DNA of 64,000 nucleotides, from positions 155,725,413 to 155,789,412 of the forward strand of contig VDFB02047230.1 of the NCBI GenBank assembly GCA_007258455.2, written 5' to 3'. The DNA is from Sequoia sempervirens (lineage: Eukaryota; Streptophyta; Pinopsida; Cupressales; Cupressaceae). Of this stretch, positions 11,894 to 24,429 are shown piece by piece (the first letter of the stretch is position 1; each line of letters begins with the position of its first letter). The notes below the pieces were generated by a model that made no database searches, was not told where the DNA came from, and saw nothing but the letters and a program-made list of their open reading frames with translations. The translations under genes and the position numbers were made by a program.

Positions 11894-12949
11894 CTTGATC
11901 TAATATATATATGGTTTTATACATCTAGCCTAACTACACTTATCCTTATCTAGAACAAAAAAAATTACAATCCAACTTTATCTTGGCTAATCATTTACCC
12001 ATTTTTAGATTCTGAGCTCTTGATATCCCAACTATCATCCTTATGTATCCCCTCTAGTTCACCAATCACGCTTTCCACCATCTCCCAAACTCTTTCTAAA
12101 ATTTTTAGACTCCTTGAAGATCCTCCTTTTTCTTTCAATCTAAATATTTTAAACAATGATAGCAAGAGCCAAGTTCCATACAATTTGCAAACCTAAGATT
12201 TTAAATTTGAACACCCAACTTTCCAATAAATCTAGAATATTGGCTAAAGGGATCTAACTTAAACCCCATCTTTTCAAGAATTTCAACCATAATTTGCAAG
12301 AATATTCACAGTGAATAAATAAGTGGTCATTACTTTCCTCACACTTTGCATATAAGACATATGGAAGGGTTGATCTTATCCAACAATTATAATTTGTCCC
12401 AAGTGAGAGCTCATTATTGGCATGCAATCCAGAGAAAAGCGTTATCTTTTGGGATGCCCTTCACAAGCCAAAATTTACTATCTACCAAATGAGAATTGAT
12501 CTCTCCCCTATAAAAGAGGGTATGGAAAGCATCTCTATTCATGACCTTTTTGTTTTCTTGACCCCCACAAACCAATACTATCCCAAAAATAAGTGATTTT
12601 TCAAGCTTCTCTTGAACCTACATCCTTCAACTCATCCACTAAGGCCTTCAAATCCTTCCATATTTTGGTTAGGGGATCACCCACAATGTAGTTCTTCACC
12701 AACACCCCCATATGACTCTCAAAATGAATTGTAATTGGTCAAAAGGTAAGATATTCCTTCAAAGCCTTATCCTCAATCCACTTTAACACCAAAACCTAAT
12801 ATTTTCCCCATTCCCAAGCCTCCATCTGATATCCATAGAATCAAGCTTGTGACATGATTTGAGAAAATTCCATATACTCAAATGTTTGGGGAGATTGCAA
12901 TCATTCATGAGGATGAGGTCTAAACTATTCTAAAGGTATTTCTCTTGAA

Positions 12950-13331
12950 TAATCTTGCTTCACATTTTATCATTTTCTTCATAAATTTTCCAAGCCAACT
13001 TAGCACCTAATGCCTTATTCATTTCCTTGTAATTCTTAATTCTCAACCCCCAACTTAACATTAACTTACACACTTTCATCCATTTCACAAGGCTATATTT
13101 AAACTATTTTTTGATCTCTCTCCACAATAAACATTTTTTTAGTTCTTATATGTTCTTTGTAACTTTTCCTGGTATTTGAAATATTGACATAGCATATACC
13201 AAAATAACCACCCTTGAGGCTTTGATGAGTGTTATCCTTCTCGCCAATGAAAGGGTTGGGATTAACCAACACATTATAAGCTTTTTTGATAGGTTAGGTG
13301 GCATAGGTGGGCCCATTCCTATTGCAAGCAT
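12950..13331 (-). pseudogene. LINE RT C-terminal fragment
   Basis: The minus frame has WLIPTLSLARRITLIKASRV and VYAMSIFQIPGKV, the classic post-palm block of plant LINE RTs (compare LSLAGRITLIKSVL). The frame continues past a stop into a segment resembling FLWRG and GLRIKNYKEMNKALGAKL. No catalytic YADD region is present. Confidence 0.8.
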
Positions 13332-13479
13332 TTGTTCCTATCGCTAGAGGACCATTCTTGTTGAAATGGTAGTCATCTTTAACTTTGAATTCACTATTCC
13401 CACGTGAAAGTTTGAGGGATGTGTTTGATCACTTACAACATTACTTAGACTTCACGTTATGACCCTGTAAGGATTATTG

Positions 13480-14290
13480 TAGAGGCAACAATGGGAGCTT
13501 CAAATCAAGGTATGGACATCCAAAAAATCATAATAGAAGGAGAATTATTATCAAAACTACACTTAGAAATAATCGAGTAGACATGGATGTAAAACCATGG
13601 AAGAATAAACAAGGCATGTGAACAATTTGATTAGATGCCTCAAATAAATGTTTTCTCATGGAATTTTTTGAGCACAGGATATGCACAAAATATGTTTGTT
13701 AAAAAGGATTTAGAAAATTTCAACCAAATGTGATTGGTAGGTGCAAAGCTAGACTTTGTGACCTTTGCCAACATCCTCCCATCCTGTGAGAAAATGGGAT
13801 CTTTAGAACAAGGTATGAACATCCATCACATGGTAAATGATAAGAGGAGTTTTTTCAGATGTTGTAGCATGGACAAGGCATGTGAACTATTTGACAGAAT
13901 GTCATAAAGAAACATGTTCTCATAAAACACCCCAATTGTAGGATATTAACAAAATGGATTTGTTGAAAAGGCTTTAGAGACTTTGCAACCAAATGCAATT
14001 GGGATGTGTAAGGATAGAATCTACTACCTTTTCTAGCATCCTTCCTATTTGGAAAAATGACTCAAAGAAACATGGTCTCATAGAACACCCCAATTGCAAC
14101 ATATTAACATAATATATTTGTTGAAAAGGCTTTAGAGACTTTGCAACCAAATACAATTGGAGGGTGTAAGGCTAGAATATACAACATTTGTTAGCATCCT
14201 TCTAACCATGCCAAATGGGAGCTATGGAATAGGGTATCGACATACATCAAAGTATAAAAGATAGAGGAATTTTCTTAGAGGTAATTGCAA
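13480..14290 (+). pseudogene. Pentatricopeptide repeat (PPR) pseudogene fragment
   Basis: No frame is open for long, but shifting between frames recovers successive PPR phrases on the plus strand. ALNQGMDIHQKIIEGE-like text begins at about 13497. KACELFDRM lies near 13873-13900. NGFVEKALETL occurs near 13953 and again near 14113, and ANILPSCEKMGSLEQGMNIHH spans about 13767-13825. These are the alternating helix pairs of plant-organelle RNA-binding PPR proteins (the PLS type used in editing and splicing). Two consecutive blocks (13893-14030 and 14063-14190) are nearly identical, so a repeat was duplicated. Only about 3-4 repeats remain, with stops in each. This is the sole host-gene-derived sequence I recognise here. 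Flanking DNA shows no intron or promoter. Confidence 0.7.
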
Positions 14291-16194
14291 CTACTCTGGT
14301 ACATATTTATAAACAATATTGATACATATTCATAAGTAATTTTTCTACCATAGATAATAGTAGCATACAATTAGTTGAAGAATACAAATTAGAACTATAG
14401 GTTCCATCCTCCTATTTCACCAAACCTATCCTTCATTGCATAAACTTAATGGCCTAAGCCATCTTTTCAATGTCAAATAGTTCCTCAATTGATCTTCTCT
14501 TCTCGGGTCCATGGAGTGCTAAAGTATTCAATGATTTCTTGTAAGAACTCATCAAACCATTGAGAACTTTAAATATTAATAATTTCTTTATCCAACACCA
14601 TGAATCTAGTCTAAATCTCACAAAGAATAAAAATCAAAGATTCAAAGAAAACTTATGGCATTTAAATCCTTTTAGAGGAAGAGTACTCAATTACAAAAGC
14701 AATATTGTCAACTATTGCTTCCATGAATATCATGCTCTTATTCCAAATGTAATATTGTCCCATGGAAAAAATACCTTGAACTAAACCAAATGTGTGGGAG
14801 AGTGTCACTCCAACATAGGAATTGATTGGTACATGAGGCCAAGGAATGCTCACAAAAGGTGGAATTATTGTAGCAACATCAAGATTAAATGTGTTATTGC
14901 TCCCATATTTCTAAGTCTATATCTTAACAATGATATTTTTGTTAAGAATAAGAACAATACCAAGATTTCTATTAATATACCTTAATGACAATAATTTGAG
15001 TACATTAGATGAAGTTTTGTAGCAAGGCTAGAAACAAAATCATTAGATGTTTTGGATGATGTGCTAGATTGCTTAGTTCATGAGTAATTAATGACGATTA
15101 TTTGACTAATTATGATTATATTTTACTCACATGTATAATGACCCTAGCAAAAAAATTAAGTAAATTTGTTAATTTTAAAGAAAATATTAAATCCTAGATT
15201 ATCCATAACAATGATAACCTAGAATAGAAAATAAATCCAATAAGTGAAAGTTAAACTCTATAACCTTTTTCTTATATTCAATGGGTTTATAATGCATCAA
15301 AATATGTTATAGGAATAACATAAACAATGTCAACAACTATAGCAATAATAAACTTAAATTGTTATGATTAAACCCACAACAAACAACTATTAAAAACACA
15401 AACTTGAATAGTTAGAATCTTGCAACTTTGAAATCCCATTCACAACCTTTGAGTGAGATTGTTCTAATGGACCAATGGATTATGATCGACTCCTATATTA
15501 ATTGTATCACCTTTTATAATAATATATTATAGCATAATTAGTTCAAAGTAAAATTTGAATGATTATTTTCAAGCTAACCCATATGCAAGATAAGATACAC
15601 TCATGATAATAGTACTAGAAACATGATTAGGAAGAGCCACAATTTAGTTTAATAGCATAAACCAATAAATTTATATTAATTTTTGAGTTAATTTTTAGAC
15701 TATATATAGAATATATTATTATGAATTAATACCTCCAATTATGATATTCAAAACAATTTTTTTAGTAGAAGTAGCTAGTGACAAGGAACCTTATTCAACC
15801 AAGTAGAAGGGGGAGTGCATAATTTCATAAAAAAAATAGATTAGTGACTAGAAATAGTGCATAGGTGGATAAATAATGGATAGAAATAGTAATTAGGTGT
15901 TGAAAAGGAGTGCATGTGTCATGAGTTATGGATAGCAAGAGAAACCCTACTACAAGATGTAAGCAAAAAAATAGTTTGAAAATAGTGCACCCAAAGTAAA
16001 TATGACTAGATGTAAGAGAATTCTAGAGAATATGGAATAGAGATCCAATACATATGGTAGAAATGTTGAGAGAATAAAATAATTTAATATCATGAAGAAA
16101 AGTTAGATGAAATTCAAATAAGTTGATGAACCACAAAACTTGACAAATAAAATCTAAGAAATAGAGGATTGAGAAATTATATAAGTGAAAAAGA
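14291..16194. other. AT-rich sequence, no gene recognised
   Basis: I see no domain on either strand. The open frames at 14560-14784 (+), 14662-14853 (-) and 14794-14985 (+) overlap each other in opposite senses and carry no motif. Confidence 0.5.
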
Positions 16195-17586
16195 TGAAAA
16201 TGGTTGGTGGTATGATGAGTTCAACACAAAGACCTATTTCCCTAATTTCATTCAAAATGTAAGCTATGAAATACAAATGAAGAATAGTAATCAATTTTGA
16301 TAGAAATAGCAATCAAAATGTAGATCTAGAAAGTGGTAAAGTATGTGTACCTTTCACCAAAAATCACCTTTTGTTCAGCTCACTAAGGACTCATTCACCC
16401 TATAGCTAATGGGTCTTGGCTATGGTTCCTGAAAAAATATTTTTTGGGTTCTCTTCTCCTGTGTCTACACTCCTAGATTCTCGATTCTCACTATTGAATA
16501 GTTGAAAATAAGTTTTGTAGAGGATTTTTGAAGTCATATGACAAATTTTCTTGCAACTTTGACAACTTTGCAACTTTCTTCAATTTTTCTCTTCAAATGA
16601 TCTTCAACCTAAAATCTGCAATCACACATAAAAGAGAGAAAAATGTTGTTTTGTTAGGGAATGGTGGTTTTCCTTGGTCAAATCCCATTTTGGTTGTTAA
16701 ACCTTGTAATGAAAAAATGAAATAGCATGAAGGAATGATGAATGAACAACAATGTGTAACAACTCACAAAACCTTATTTGAACCTTGGATTAGAAATCTA
16801 CAAACTAGCATGAAGTGGCCTCAATGAGTGTGGATCTTGATCATAAAACTTGATTAGAGATAATGTCCTTGAATACTTTAATAGATCTTGAACACTACAT
16901 CACCATATTAGCTCAAATAGCATGCATGATGTAATAAATCTTTGACATGATAATGGAATTTTAATTGTTGCAATAATGTTCAATAATGCCCTTGAATGCC
17001 TTGAAAATGCTCTAATAATTCTCTTGTGAAAGTACTCTTGAGATAACTTGAACTTGCTAGGTGAAAAATAGTGAAATAACCTTACATTTATACATATCTC
17101 AACATTAATTCCCGAAATTCAAATAACACAAGTCGACATGTGAATACACATTTGAAATCATTGAAATACCACCAAAAACATATTTCAAATTTAGGTCCTA
17201 GGAGCAAGTGAGGACCCATTCACCCTATGGTTAATGGGTCCTAGGCCACTTGCCTAGGAAACACACTACCCAATGTTAAACCTTATGTTACATGGCATTT
17301 ATGAATGTCGGGTTTCATCCCTCGAAGTTTGTAATTAATTAGGCTTGGATTTGAATTAATGGAGCCAATCAAGGAAAATTAACCTCAATTAATTAATGAA
17401 GCCCTAGATTAGTGTGAAAGTGTAAAGATACACCTTACAACACCAAAAACAAGGCACAATTAAGTCCATTTTAACTAAAGGGGCCCTAAACTTAATGTGA
17501 ATATGCAAAACACATATTACAACACTAAATTAAGGCATCATTAAGCTCATTTTATTATTATTGTTCATTCATCCATTTTTCCTACA
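16195..17586 (-). repeat. 3' LTR of gag-only element
   Basis: Homologous along its length to 20828-22242. It contains two copies of a palindromic motif (about 16386-16417 and 17211-17242) and a TATA-like TGTATAAATG on the minus strand at 17085-17094. Confidence 0.85.
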
Positions 17587-17606
17587 CTAAATTTTTCCCC
17601 CACTTT
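17587..17606 (-). other. Polypurine tract of gag-only element
   Basis: On the minus strand AGTGGGGGAAAAATTTAG directly precedes the LTR start TGTAGG. This is a textbook plus-strand primer and fixes the orientation. Confidence 0.75.
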
Positions 17607-19220
17607 AGTGCGAGGATGAGTGCAAGCACAAACTCACACTAAATTCGACATTCAAGACACTTATGTATGCAACAATAAAAAAGATACACAATCATACAAC
17701 ATCAAATACCAAGAAGATCAATCTAGATAGTTCAATCAGCATGAAACACATCTATGCCATCGATTTTTACAGTCACCCTGTGATAGTTGAACCTCAGGCT
17801 ACCCACTAGATGAGTATCCCAAAAGGGTGGAAAATGAGAGAATTATATTAGGCTCCCATACCATATCAAATCTATCCTCCTAAAATATTCAATAAGGTTC
17901 CACAAGACAAGGCAAGGCTCCATAGGCAAGCAAGATGTGTTATGCTAGGTGGCCTTGAATTTAGAGTTTGAGCTTCATAGGGCTTAACATGCTACATTAT
18001 GCTAAACACCTATGGAAAAGGAAAGGATCCACAGGAAAGCAAGTTGTGTTATGCTTGGTGGCCTTGAATTTATGGTTTGAAGCTTCATAAGGCTAACAAG
18101 CTACATTATGCTAACACTTATGAACAATAAGGTTAGTAAAAGGTTTTTGTTCAAAGGGATTTTTCTTAGTTCTTGTAAGGTATTCTTCTTAGGGAACATC
18201 TTGCATAATATCCCCAATAGAAGAAAAGTCAAGAGTAAAAGATTCACAACTTAGGGAATGCAATGTGTCATATCACCACTAAGAGGAAATTTGTATGCTA
18301 AGAAATATTTCACTCTTCGAAGACATCAAACCCAATGACACCACCAAGTAAAGGACGCATCACAAGAAAAAAAATTGCACCATGAAACATGAGGAATGTC
18401 AAAAGATATTATCGATGTATGCCTCCACTTTAAGTGGTTGCTAACACCATTTTGTAAACAATTGCTTTAAAGTAGCCAATGTTCAATCCTAAGACATGAG
18501 AGCTTATTCAAAAAGCCCTATTCGAATTCATATTTTTTTAAAATGAACCTACATCATGAAAAAAGGAGGGGTTGCCCCTAGAAATACATAAGGGATCCAT
18601 GGATTCAGGTTTAGTATGTCTTTGCTACAATGTTGTTATAGAGCTTAGAAACGTCATCATTCCCTAGATGCTCATAGAACTAGAAGAGTGACACAAAAAG
18701 AGAAAAAACAAAGTAAAATTATTTTGGCTCAATACGGAAGAGACCTAAATGTCTTAACACCTTGCGTCATCCCCAAGAGGAAAACACAAGACAAATTAAA
18801 AGGAAAATATTTATGACATAGAGAAGAATGTACATGAAGAGAGAGAAACATCAAATGTAGAACAATATGAGGGATCACATTACGCACATGCAACCACATA
18901 AGGAAACATGAAAAAGAAAACAAATAAAAAGACTAGTAAGGCACATGCAAGTCAACCGATAGCAATTTATCTACATCCCAATCTTGATTAGTATATGCGA
19001 AAGGTAGAAAACTAGCCAAAGGGACAACATCAAGTACCAAAGCTAGGACAAGGCTACCTAACCCCTTTCCCCCACTAATTAGTGTAGGACAAGGATGAGC
19101 AGAGATGGGTGATGAGAATGAGCTTCTTGCGATAAATAAAATTATTTGAAATGAATGTAAAACATGTAATAGTGAGGATTCTATGTTCCTTCAACTATTA
19201 CATGGAAAGGAGCGAAGAAA
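17607..19220 (-). other. Non-coding 3' interior of gag-only element
   Basis: No pol motif is found on either strand in the place where pol would lie. The sequence holds the 100-bp tandem duplication but no recognised coding region. Confidence 0.6.
17914..18122 (-). repeat. ~100-bp tandem duplication in element interior
   Basis: 17914-18014 and 18023-18122 share GGCCTTGAATTTA, GTGTTATGCT and GCTACATTATGCTAA in the same order, with scattered mismatches. It lies in the non-coding 3' part of the element, between gag and the PPT. Confidence 0.8.
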
Positions 19221-19223
19221 ATT

Positions 19224-20201
19224 TTATGCAACTATGTCGTCATAGGACTCATAATCATCAAAGTAAAAATAACTCAATATCAATTTTAATGCACGACACT
19301 CATCAATAAGATGCCCAAGAGTTCTATGATATGCACAATAATTCATGTTTTTCTTAGGTACGTTTCTTTTACTACGAGGTGGCAATTGGATCAAACATTT
19401 TTTGAGGTATTCCATCTTTCGTTCAATTTCCATTTGAGTATGTAGGAATGGCTATTTTTTGAGTTTGTAATATTTTTGTTGCTTTCTTGATTCACCAGTT
19501 TGTTGAGGTAGATATTGAGGAGGAGGACCTAATATGATCCTATAATCCTTGTGAGGCATTGGTTGTTCCTTATGAAGGAGGACACTTATGTTGGGAGGGG
19601 GATCTTGATATCCTAATCCTTTGGTTTCTTCAATAAGAATTTCCTCCAAAATTTTGTGAATTTCATGCTCATTAGTTATGTCACATCATTGTTTAGTTAA
19701 AATATTAAAGCCTTGGTCATAAGTCTCCTCTAGGTTGATAGGAGTTTTGGTCACTTTGTTAACATAAGATGGATAGGTATGCACTTGATTAGAGGAGCTA
19801 AGCTCACTCATTGTTGAAAGTTTAGGCTTAGTTTTTGACTCAATTTCAAGATGTAAAAGACCAAACATCTCAAGTTGTGTTGGTTGTTTCATGAAAGGAT
19901 AAAAGGATGCATTATTCTCAAGATTGTTAAGAAAATAATTTATGAACTCATGTATGATAGCATCATCTTCCCCAATGATGTCAACTTCAAGAGGAAACTC
20001 ATTAGGATTTGGTTGAGCATGGTGAGGGTTAGTTGCATTAAGATCATTGTCAAAAACATAAATTGAAACATCAACCAAGGAGAACAAGGAGATCCACACA
20101 TTGCTAAAACACTTGTCCATTTTTAGATTTTCAAATTTAAAACAAGGTAATTTTCTAATTATACTATGCAAAAACCTGAAAATAATATCTTGTAAATACA
20201 A
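19224..20201 (-). pseudogene. Gag with CCHC-like nucleocapsid knuckle
   Basis: Three minus-strand frames (19686-20201, 19452-19649, 19224-19433) follow one another with short breaks. The last shows MNYCAYHRTLGHLIDECRAL, a zinc-knuckle variant (C-x2-H-x4-H-x4-C) seen in nucleocapsid regions of plant gypsy gag. A run of proline-rich, charged sequence precedes it. The 171-residue upstream frame is acidic and has no named domain. The likely role was RNA packaging. Stops and frameshifts between the frames mean it is probably not made as one protein. Confidence 0.6.
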
Positions 20202-20343
20202 TTTTTAAATCACGCAATGCACTAACTTTATCAAATGAAGCTAGATATGATCAAATTGAAGAAACAAAAAATTGAAAACAAAAAACATAAATACATAAAT
20301 AAATGTTTTAATGCCTAGAAAATAATAATATTACCCTAATCAG

Positions 20344-20373
20344 GGACTCATTCACCCTAGGGAAAATGGGTCC
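20344..20373 (-). other. Palindromic motif in RNA leader
   Basis: GGACTCATTCACCCTAGGG and the following AAAATGGGTCC form imperfect complementary arms. This is a fifth copy of the LTR palindrome, placed between the 5' LTR and gag in the transcript leader. Confidence 0.6.
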
Positions 20374-20827
20374 TAAGTGAGGGTTTTGAAACAAGTTTTT
20401 ACAGATTTTCGAGTAAATTTCATTTTTTTCTAGATTTTGATTTGATACAGCAAGTTTCTATTTTAATTTTCTATGAAATGAGGATGAAATGCAAATGAAA
20501 AATGTGACAAAATTACAACCTAGAACACCTAACTTGATATGCAATTTTTGTTTCAATTTTCAAATGCAAATGAATATGATGTAATGCTATGTAAATGATA
20601 TGAAAGATGGCTGATTTTTTTGTATTTTTCATATTTAAAGAACACAAAGATGCAATCCTAAAACCCTTAAATGAAATACAAAGTTAAATGCAAACTAGAT
20701 ACCCTAAATGAGACTCAATTCAATGCAAAGAGATGCAAATAAATGCAAGATCTAAATCTAGGGTGAAAGAGGACTACAAAATCAAAAAATGCAAGGATCA
20801 AACTCAAGTTCACCAAAATGAAAACAA

Positions 20828-22242
20828 TGAAAATTGTTGGTGTGTGTGATGACGAGTTCACCACAAAGACCTATTTCCTTAATTTCATTCAAAATGTAAG
20901 CTATGAAATACAAATGAAGAACAGTAATCAAATTTGACAGAAATAGTAATCAAAAGGTAGATCTAGAAAGGGGAAAAGGGTGCGTACCTTTCACCAAAAG
21001 TCACCTTTTGAAGCTCTATGAGGACTCATTCACCCTATGGTGAATGGATCCTGGCTAGGGTTCCTGAAAAATGCTTTTTGGGTTCTCTTATGTCATGTTT
21101 GCACTCCCATATTCTCGATTCTCACTATTAGATAGTTGGAAATAAATTTTATAGAGTAGTTTCAGTGATATGACAACTTTTCTTGCAACTTTGAAAACTT
21201 TGCAAATTTCTTCAAATTTTGATCTTCAAATGATCAAGTCAACCTAAAATCAGTAATCACACATCAAAGAGAGAAAAATGTTGTTTTGTTAGGGAATGGG
21301 GGTTTTCCTTGGTCAAACCCTATTTTGGTAATTAAACATTGTAATGAAACAATGAAATAACATGAAGGAATGATGAATGAACAACAATATGTAACAACTC
21401 AACAAACCTTATTTGAACCTTTGATTACAAATCTGAAAACTAGCATGAAGTAGTCTCAATGAATGTAGATCTTGATCATGAAACTTGATTTGAGATAATT
21501 TACTTGAATGCTTTAATAGATATTGAACACTACACCATATTAGCTCAAACAACATGCACATGTTGCAAGAAATCTTTGACATGATAATGGAATTTTGATT
21601 GTTGCAATAATCTTCAATAATTATGCCCTTGAATGCCTTTAAAATTCACTAATAATTCTCTTGTGAAAGTACTCTTGAGATAACTTGAACTTGCTAGGTG
21701 AAACATAGTGAAATAACCTTATATTTATATGTATCTTAACATTAATTCTCAAAATTCAAATAACACAATCTGACATGTGAATACACATTTGAAATCATTG
21801 AAATACCACCAAAAACATATTTCAAATTTAGGTCCTAAGAGAAAGTGAGGACCCATTTTCCCTATGGTGAATGGGTCCTAGGCCACTTTCCTAGGACACA
21901 CATTACGTAATGTTAAACCTTATGTTATGGCATTTATGAATATCGGGTTTCATCCCTCAAAATTTGAAATTAATTAGGCTTGGATTTGAATTAAAGGGGC
22001 CAATTAAGGCCAATTAACCTCAATTAATTAATGAAGCCTTTGATTAGTGTGAAAGTGTAAAGTTACACCTTACAACACCAAAAATAAGGCACAATTAAAT
22101 CTATTTTAATTAAAGGGGGCCTAAACTTAATGAGAATATGCAAAACACATATTACAACACTAAATTAAGCTATCATCAAGCTCATTTTATTATTATTATG
22201 CATTCCCAAATTAAGTGTGAAAAATGGATACTTTTTCCTACA
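20828..22242 (-). repeat. 5' LTR of gag-only element
   Basis: Pairs with 16195-17586. It has two palindromic motif copies (about 21021-21052 and 21848-21879) and a minus-strand TATA-like ATATAAATAT at 21721-21730, in the same relative place as in the other LTR, consistent with a U3 promoter. Confidence 0.85.
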
Positions 22243-23154
22243 CTACACTAAGTATTAATATAGTTTGGTCACCAAATGATACTAATTTAATGATATTTAT
22301 GTGTAATAAGGATGTTGATCACTTAGAAGATTTAAATATGAAAGAAATAGAATGAAGGATCTAGTGAAGACTCTATTGAGGTATGTTCTTGGGTACTATC
22401 CCATGATCAAGAAGTTATATGGTCAAAACCAATAGTTATAACCATTACTGTCTTATTGTTTTGAGTCTAGTAGATCAATTCCCATGAGTTTTTGTACTTT
22501 GTGTGTTGTTCTAAAGCACATTAGCCAATAAAAAAAATAAAAATTATTAGTACCATAGGTCTTGTATGGTAGGAAGAACTAATAAAAAATTAATTATGAG
22601 GCCTATTTATGTTGTATATCCAATTATTAATGGAGACTAAACATACATGGTCACTCTTGTGGTGAATATTGATTATCTTAGTAGATTTATAGATGTCAAA
22701 TGATGTCCATTCTATGAGTGTAGAATGATCGTTATGCTAGTTATAGCTAGGTGGTTTTGGCTTGTTTAGGTATTTCAACTATTAACTTGTGATTGGTCCC
22801 ATTAGAGTCGTACATTCTTTATATATGTAAATATAAGTAGTTAATTTAATATATAAGGTCTTGTAGAAGGAATTTGAATATTTTTTCTACTATATCCGAT
22901 GTGTGATAGCTAACTCTCTATAATGTATGAAACAAATAAGACATAGAGCTAATTCAATACTTGATAAGAATTTGATCTAGAGAAGACTATATGGCCATAT
23001 CTATGCACCTTGTCATCACCCCATGAAACTATACACTTTGTTATGAGGGTATCCAAGTGGAATAATAGACTATATGATTGGAAAATCCCTAGAATTTTGG
23101 TAGCCTTGATCTTATGGTGTCCAAAATTAAGTGAAGTCTAATCCCTTACATAAA
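22243..23154. other. No gene recognised
   Basis: AT-rich spacer between two retroelements. I see no motif on either strand. Confidence 0.5.
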
Positions 23155-23424
23155 TTAGGTTGATACCTTTTCCCGAGCCCTTGGATCTGAATCAAAAATT
23201 CTTTCTAAGGCCACCATTCCCTTGGGAATGATATTACCTTTTAAATTGAGGACCCCTTCAGTATCATAGTCTTTGGGGTTCCAGTCTCCTTGATCCCTAT
23301 CGAACTCATCGATGATCTGTCCTTCGAAAACATTTGAGCTTGCCAGAAAAGCAAGGACATGTCGATCATTGTCGAAGACTTGAAAGTTCCTAACATTATC
23401 AGGGATAGCAGGGGTGGATATCAA
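23155..23424 (-). pseudogene. Linker between aRNH and (missing) RT
   Basis: The 89-residue frame continues the RNase H reading frame after a stop and shift. It has PAIPDNVRNFQVFDNDRHVL and NIIPKGMVALERIFD, a conserved linker that in related gypsy polyproteins leads to the RT. The frame ends at ST followed by a stop, and no RT follows. Confidence 0.6.
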
Positions 23425-23568
23425 TTCTACTAAGAATCTCTTGAACTTGGATTTTTACATGGGCTCTAGGGTACTTGCAGCAATATCCAATGAATCAGCT
23501 ATTTGATTCTCCTCTCTAGGGATTAAACTAATCCCAAAAGCATCAAATTCTTCAATCAAATTCCACAC

Positions 23569-24426
23569 CTAATTTTTATAAGCTACCAGCCTTTTATTGT
23601 GACATGTGTACCAGCTGCATACTTGCTTTATAATCACCTTCGAATCTCCTTTAACCATCAAGGCAGTAACTTTCTTCTGATGTGCGAACATCAATCCCTG
23701 AGCTAATGCTTCATATTCTGTTATATTTTTAGTGCATCCAAACTGTAACCTGTAAGAAGCAAAGAATGTTTTCCCTTTCGGGCTTGTTAATTCAATTCCG
23801 GCACCACACCCTATTTTAGATTTGGATCCATCAAACATGAGGGTCCATAGTTGATCACAAGTTGGGGTTGATCCCTTTGAGGTTGTTGTGGGTGCTTGGA
23901 TAAGATGAACCATAGGTGGGGCTACTTGATCTTTTGCATCAAATATTGGGAATGGGTGTTCAATAGGTTCATCATGCACAATATCCAATTCTCGCTCGGA
24001 TATATCATGAAAGTCTAGGATATCTTTCTGACAGTCACTTGTATTTTTGATTAATCCCTTGGGTTTTGGTATACTTGTGAGTGCGGGGGTATCAAACAAA
24101 CCTTGGGGTTGTTCATCGTAACTATGTTGGTCTGGTATTGTGGCCGGGGTAGGTTCAACTTGAGGGACTTCCTCTAAAGGTATATTATCCATGTTTAACA
24201 TTATTGCATTTTTGGCTTTGACTGAGAAGTGATCTAAAGCAGCCTCAAGGTAACTTGGGTGGGTCTCTTTGGCTTGGGAAACATGATTTAAAACATTGCT
24301 GCAGGGTTGGCAGGTCAATTCCGAATGATTTTGGTAATGCACCCTACACCAATTAGGAAGTAGAAGACTCTGCAGATCGATGTCTTCTCCTAAGACCATC
24401 TGATCCTGTTGCAGCTTCCTGATCAA
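23569..24426 (-). pseudogene. Archaeal-type RNase H (aRNH) region
   Basis: The 285-residue frame has a low-complexity N-terminal two-thirds. From about residue 195 comes an RNase H of the RVT_3/archaeal kind: LWTLMFDGSKSKIGCGAGIE with the first catalytic Asp, TEYEALAQGLMFAHQKK with the Glu, and VKGDSKVIIKQV with the next Asp. All three visible catalytic positions are kept. A second domain of this sort is known in Tat-lineage gypsy elements. Its place here, straight after the protease and ahead of where RT should be, is the less common arrangement. Confidence 0.78.
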
Positions 24427-24429
24427 TAC

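Larger units (their letters stand above)
11500..13335 (-). mobile_element. 5'-truncated L1-type LINE, degenerate
   Basis: The minus strand reads, in order, the RT thumb, a zf-RVT-like linker and an RNase H of the plant LINE type. The endonuclease and the RT palm are missing, with similarity starting abruptly at about 13335. Such 5' truncation is the usual product of target-primed reverse transcription, though a later deletion is possible. Multiple stops and frameshifts show it is dead. A poly-A tail and target-site duplication could not be placed. Confidence 0.8.
16195..22242 (-). mobile_element. Complete gag-only LTR retrotransposon
   Basis: Two collinear LTRs, 16195-17586 and 20828-22242, each about 1.4 kb and visibly around nine-tenths identical, enclose 3.2 kb. 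Minus orientation is set by the polypurine tract beside the low-coordinate LTR and by gag remnants on the minus strand. The LTRs end TG...CA (TGTAGGAAAA... ...ATTTTCA on the minus strand). The interior encodes only gag/nucleocapsid pieces; no protease, RT, RNase H or integrase is detectable, so movement would have needed a helper. No 5-bp target duplication is obvious, and the PBS does not match a common plant tRNA that I recognise. Confidence 0.8.

Noticed and set aside
13640..14156. Minus-strand frames with CSxxPxFxQ-like repeats
   Set aside because: They are the reverse shadow of the plus-strand PPR repeats, which explain the periodicity.
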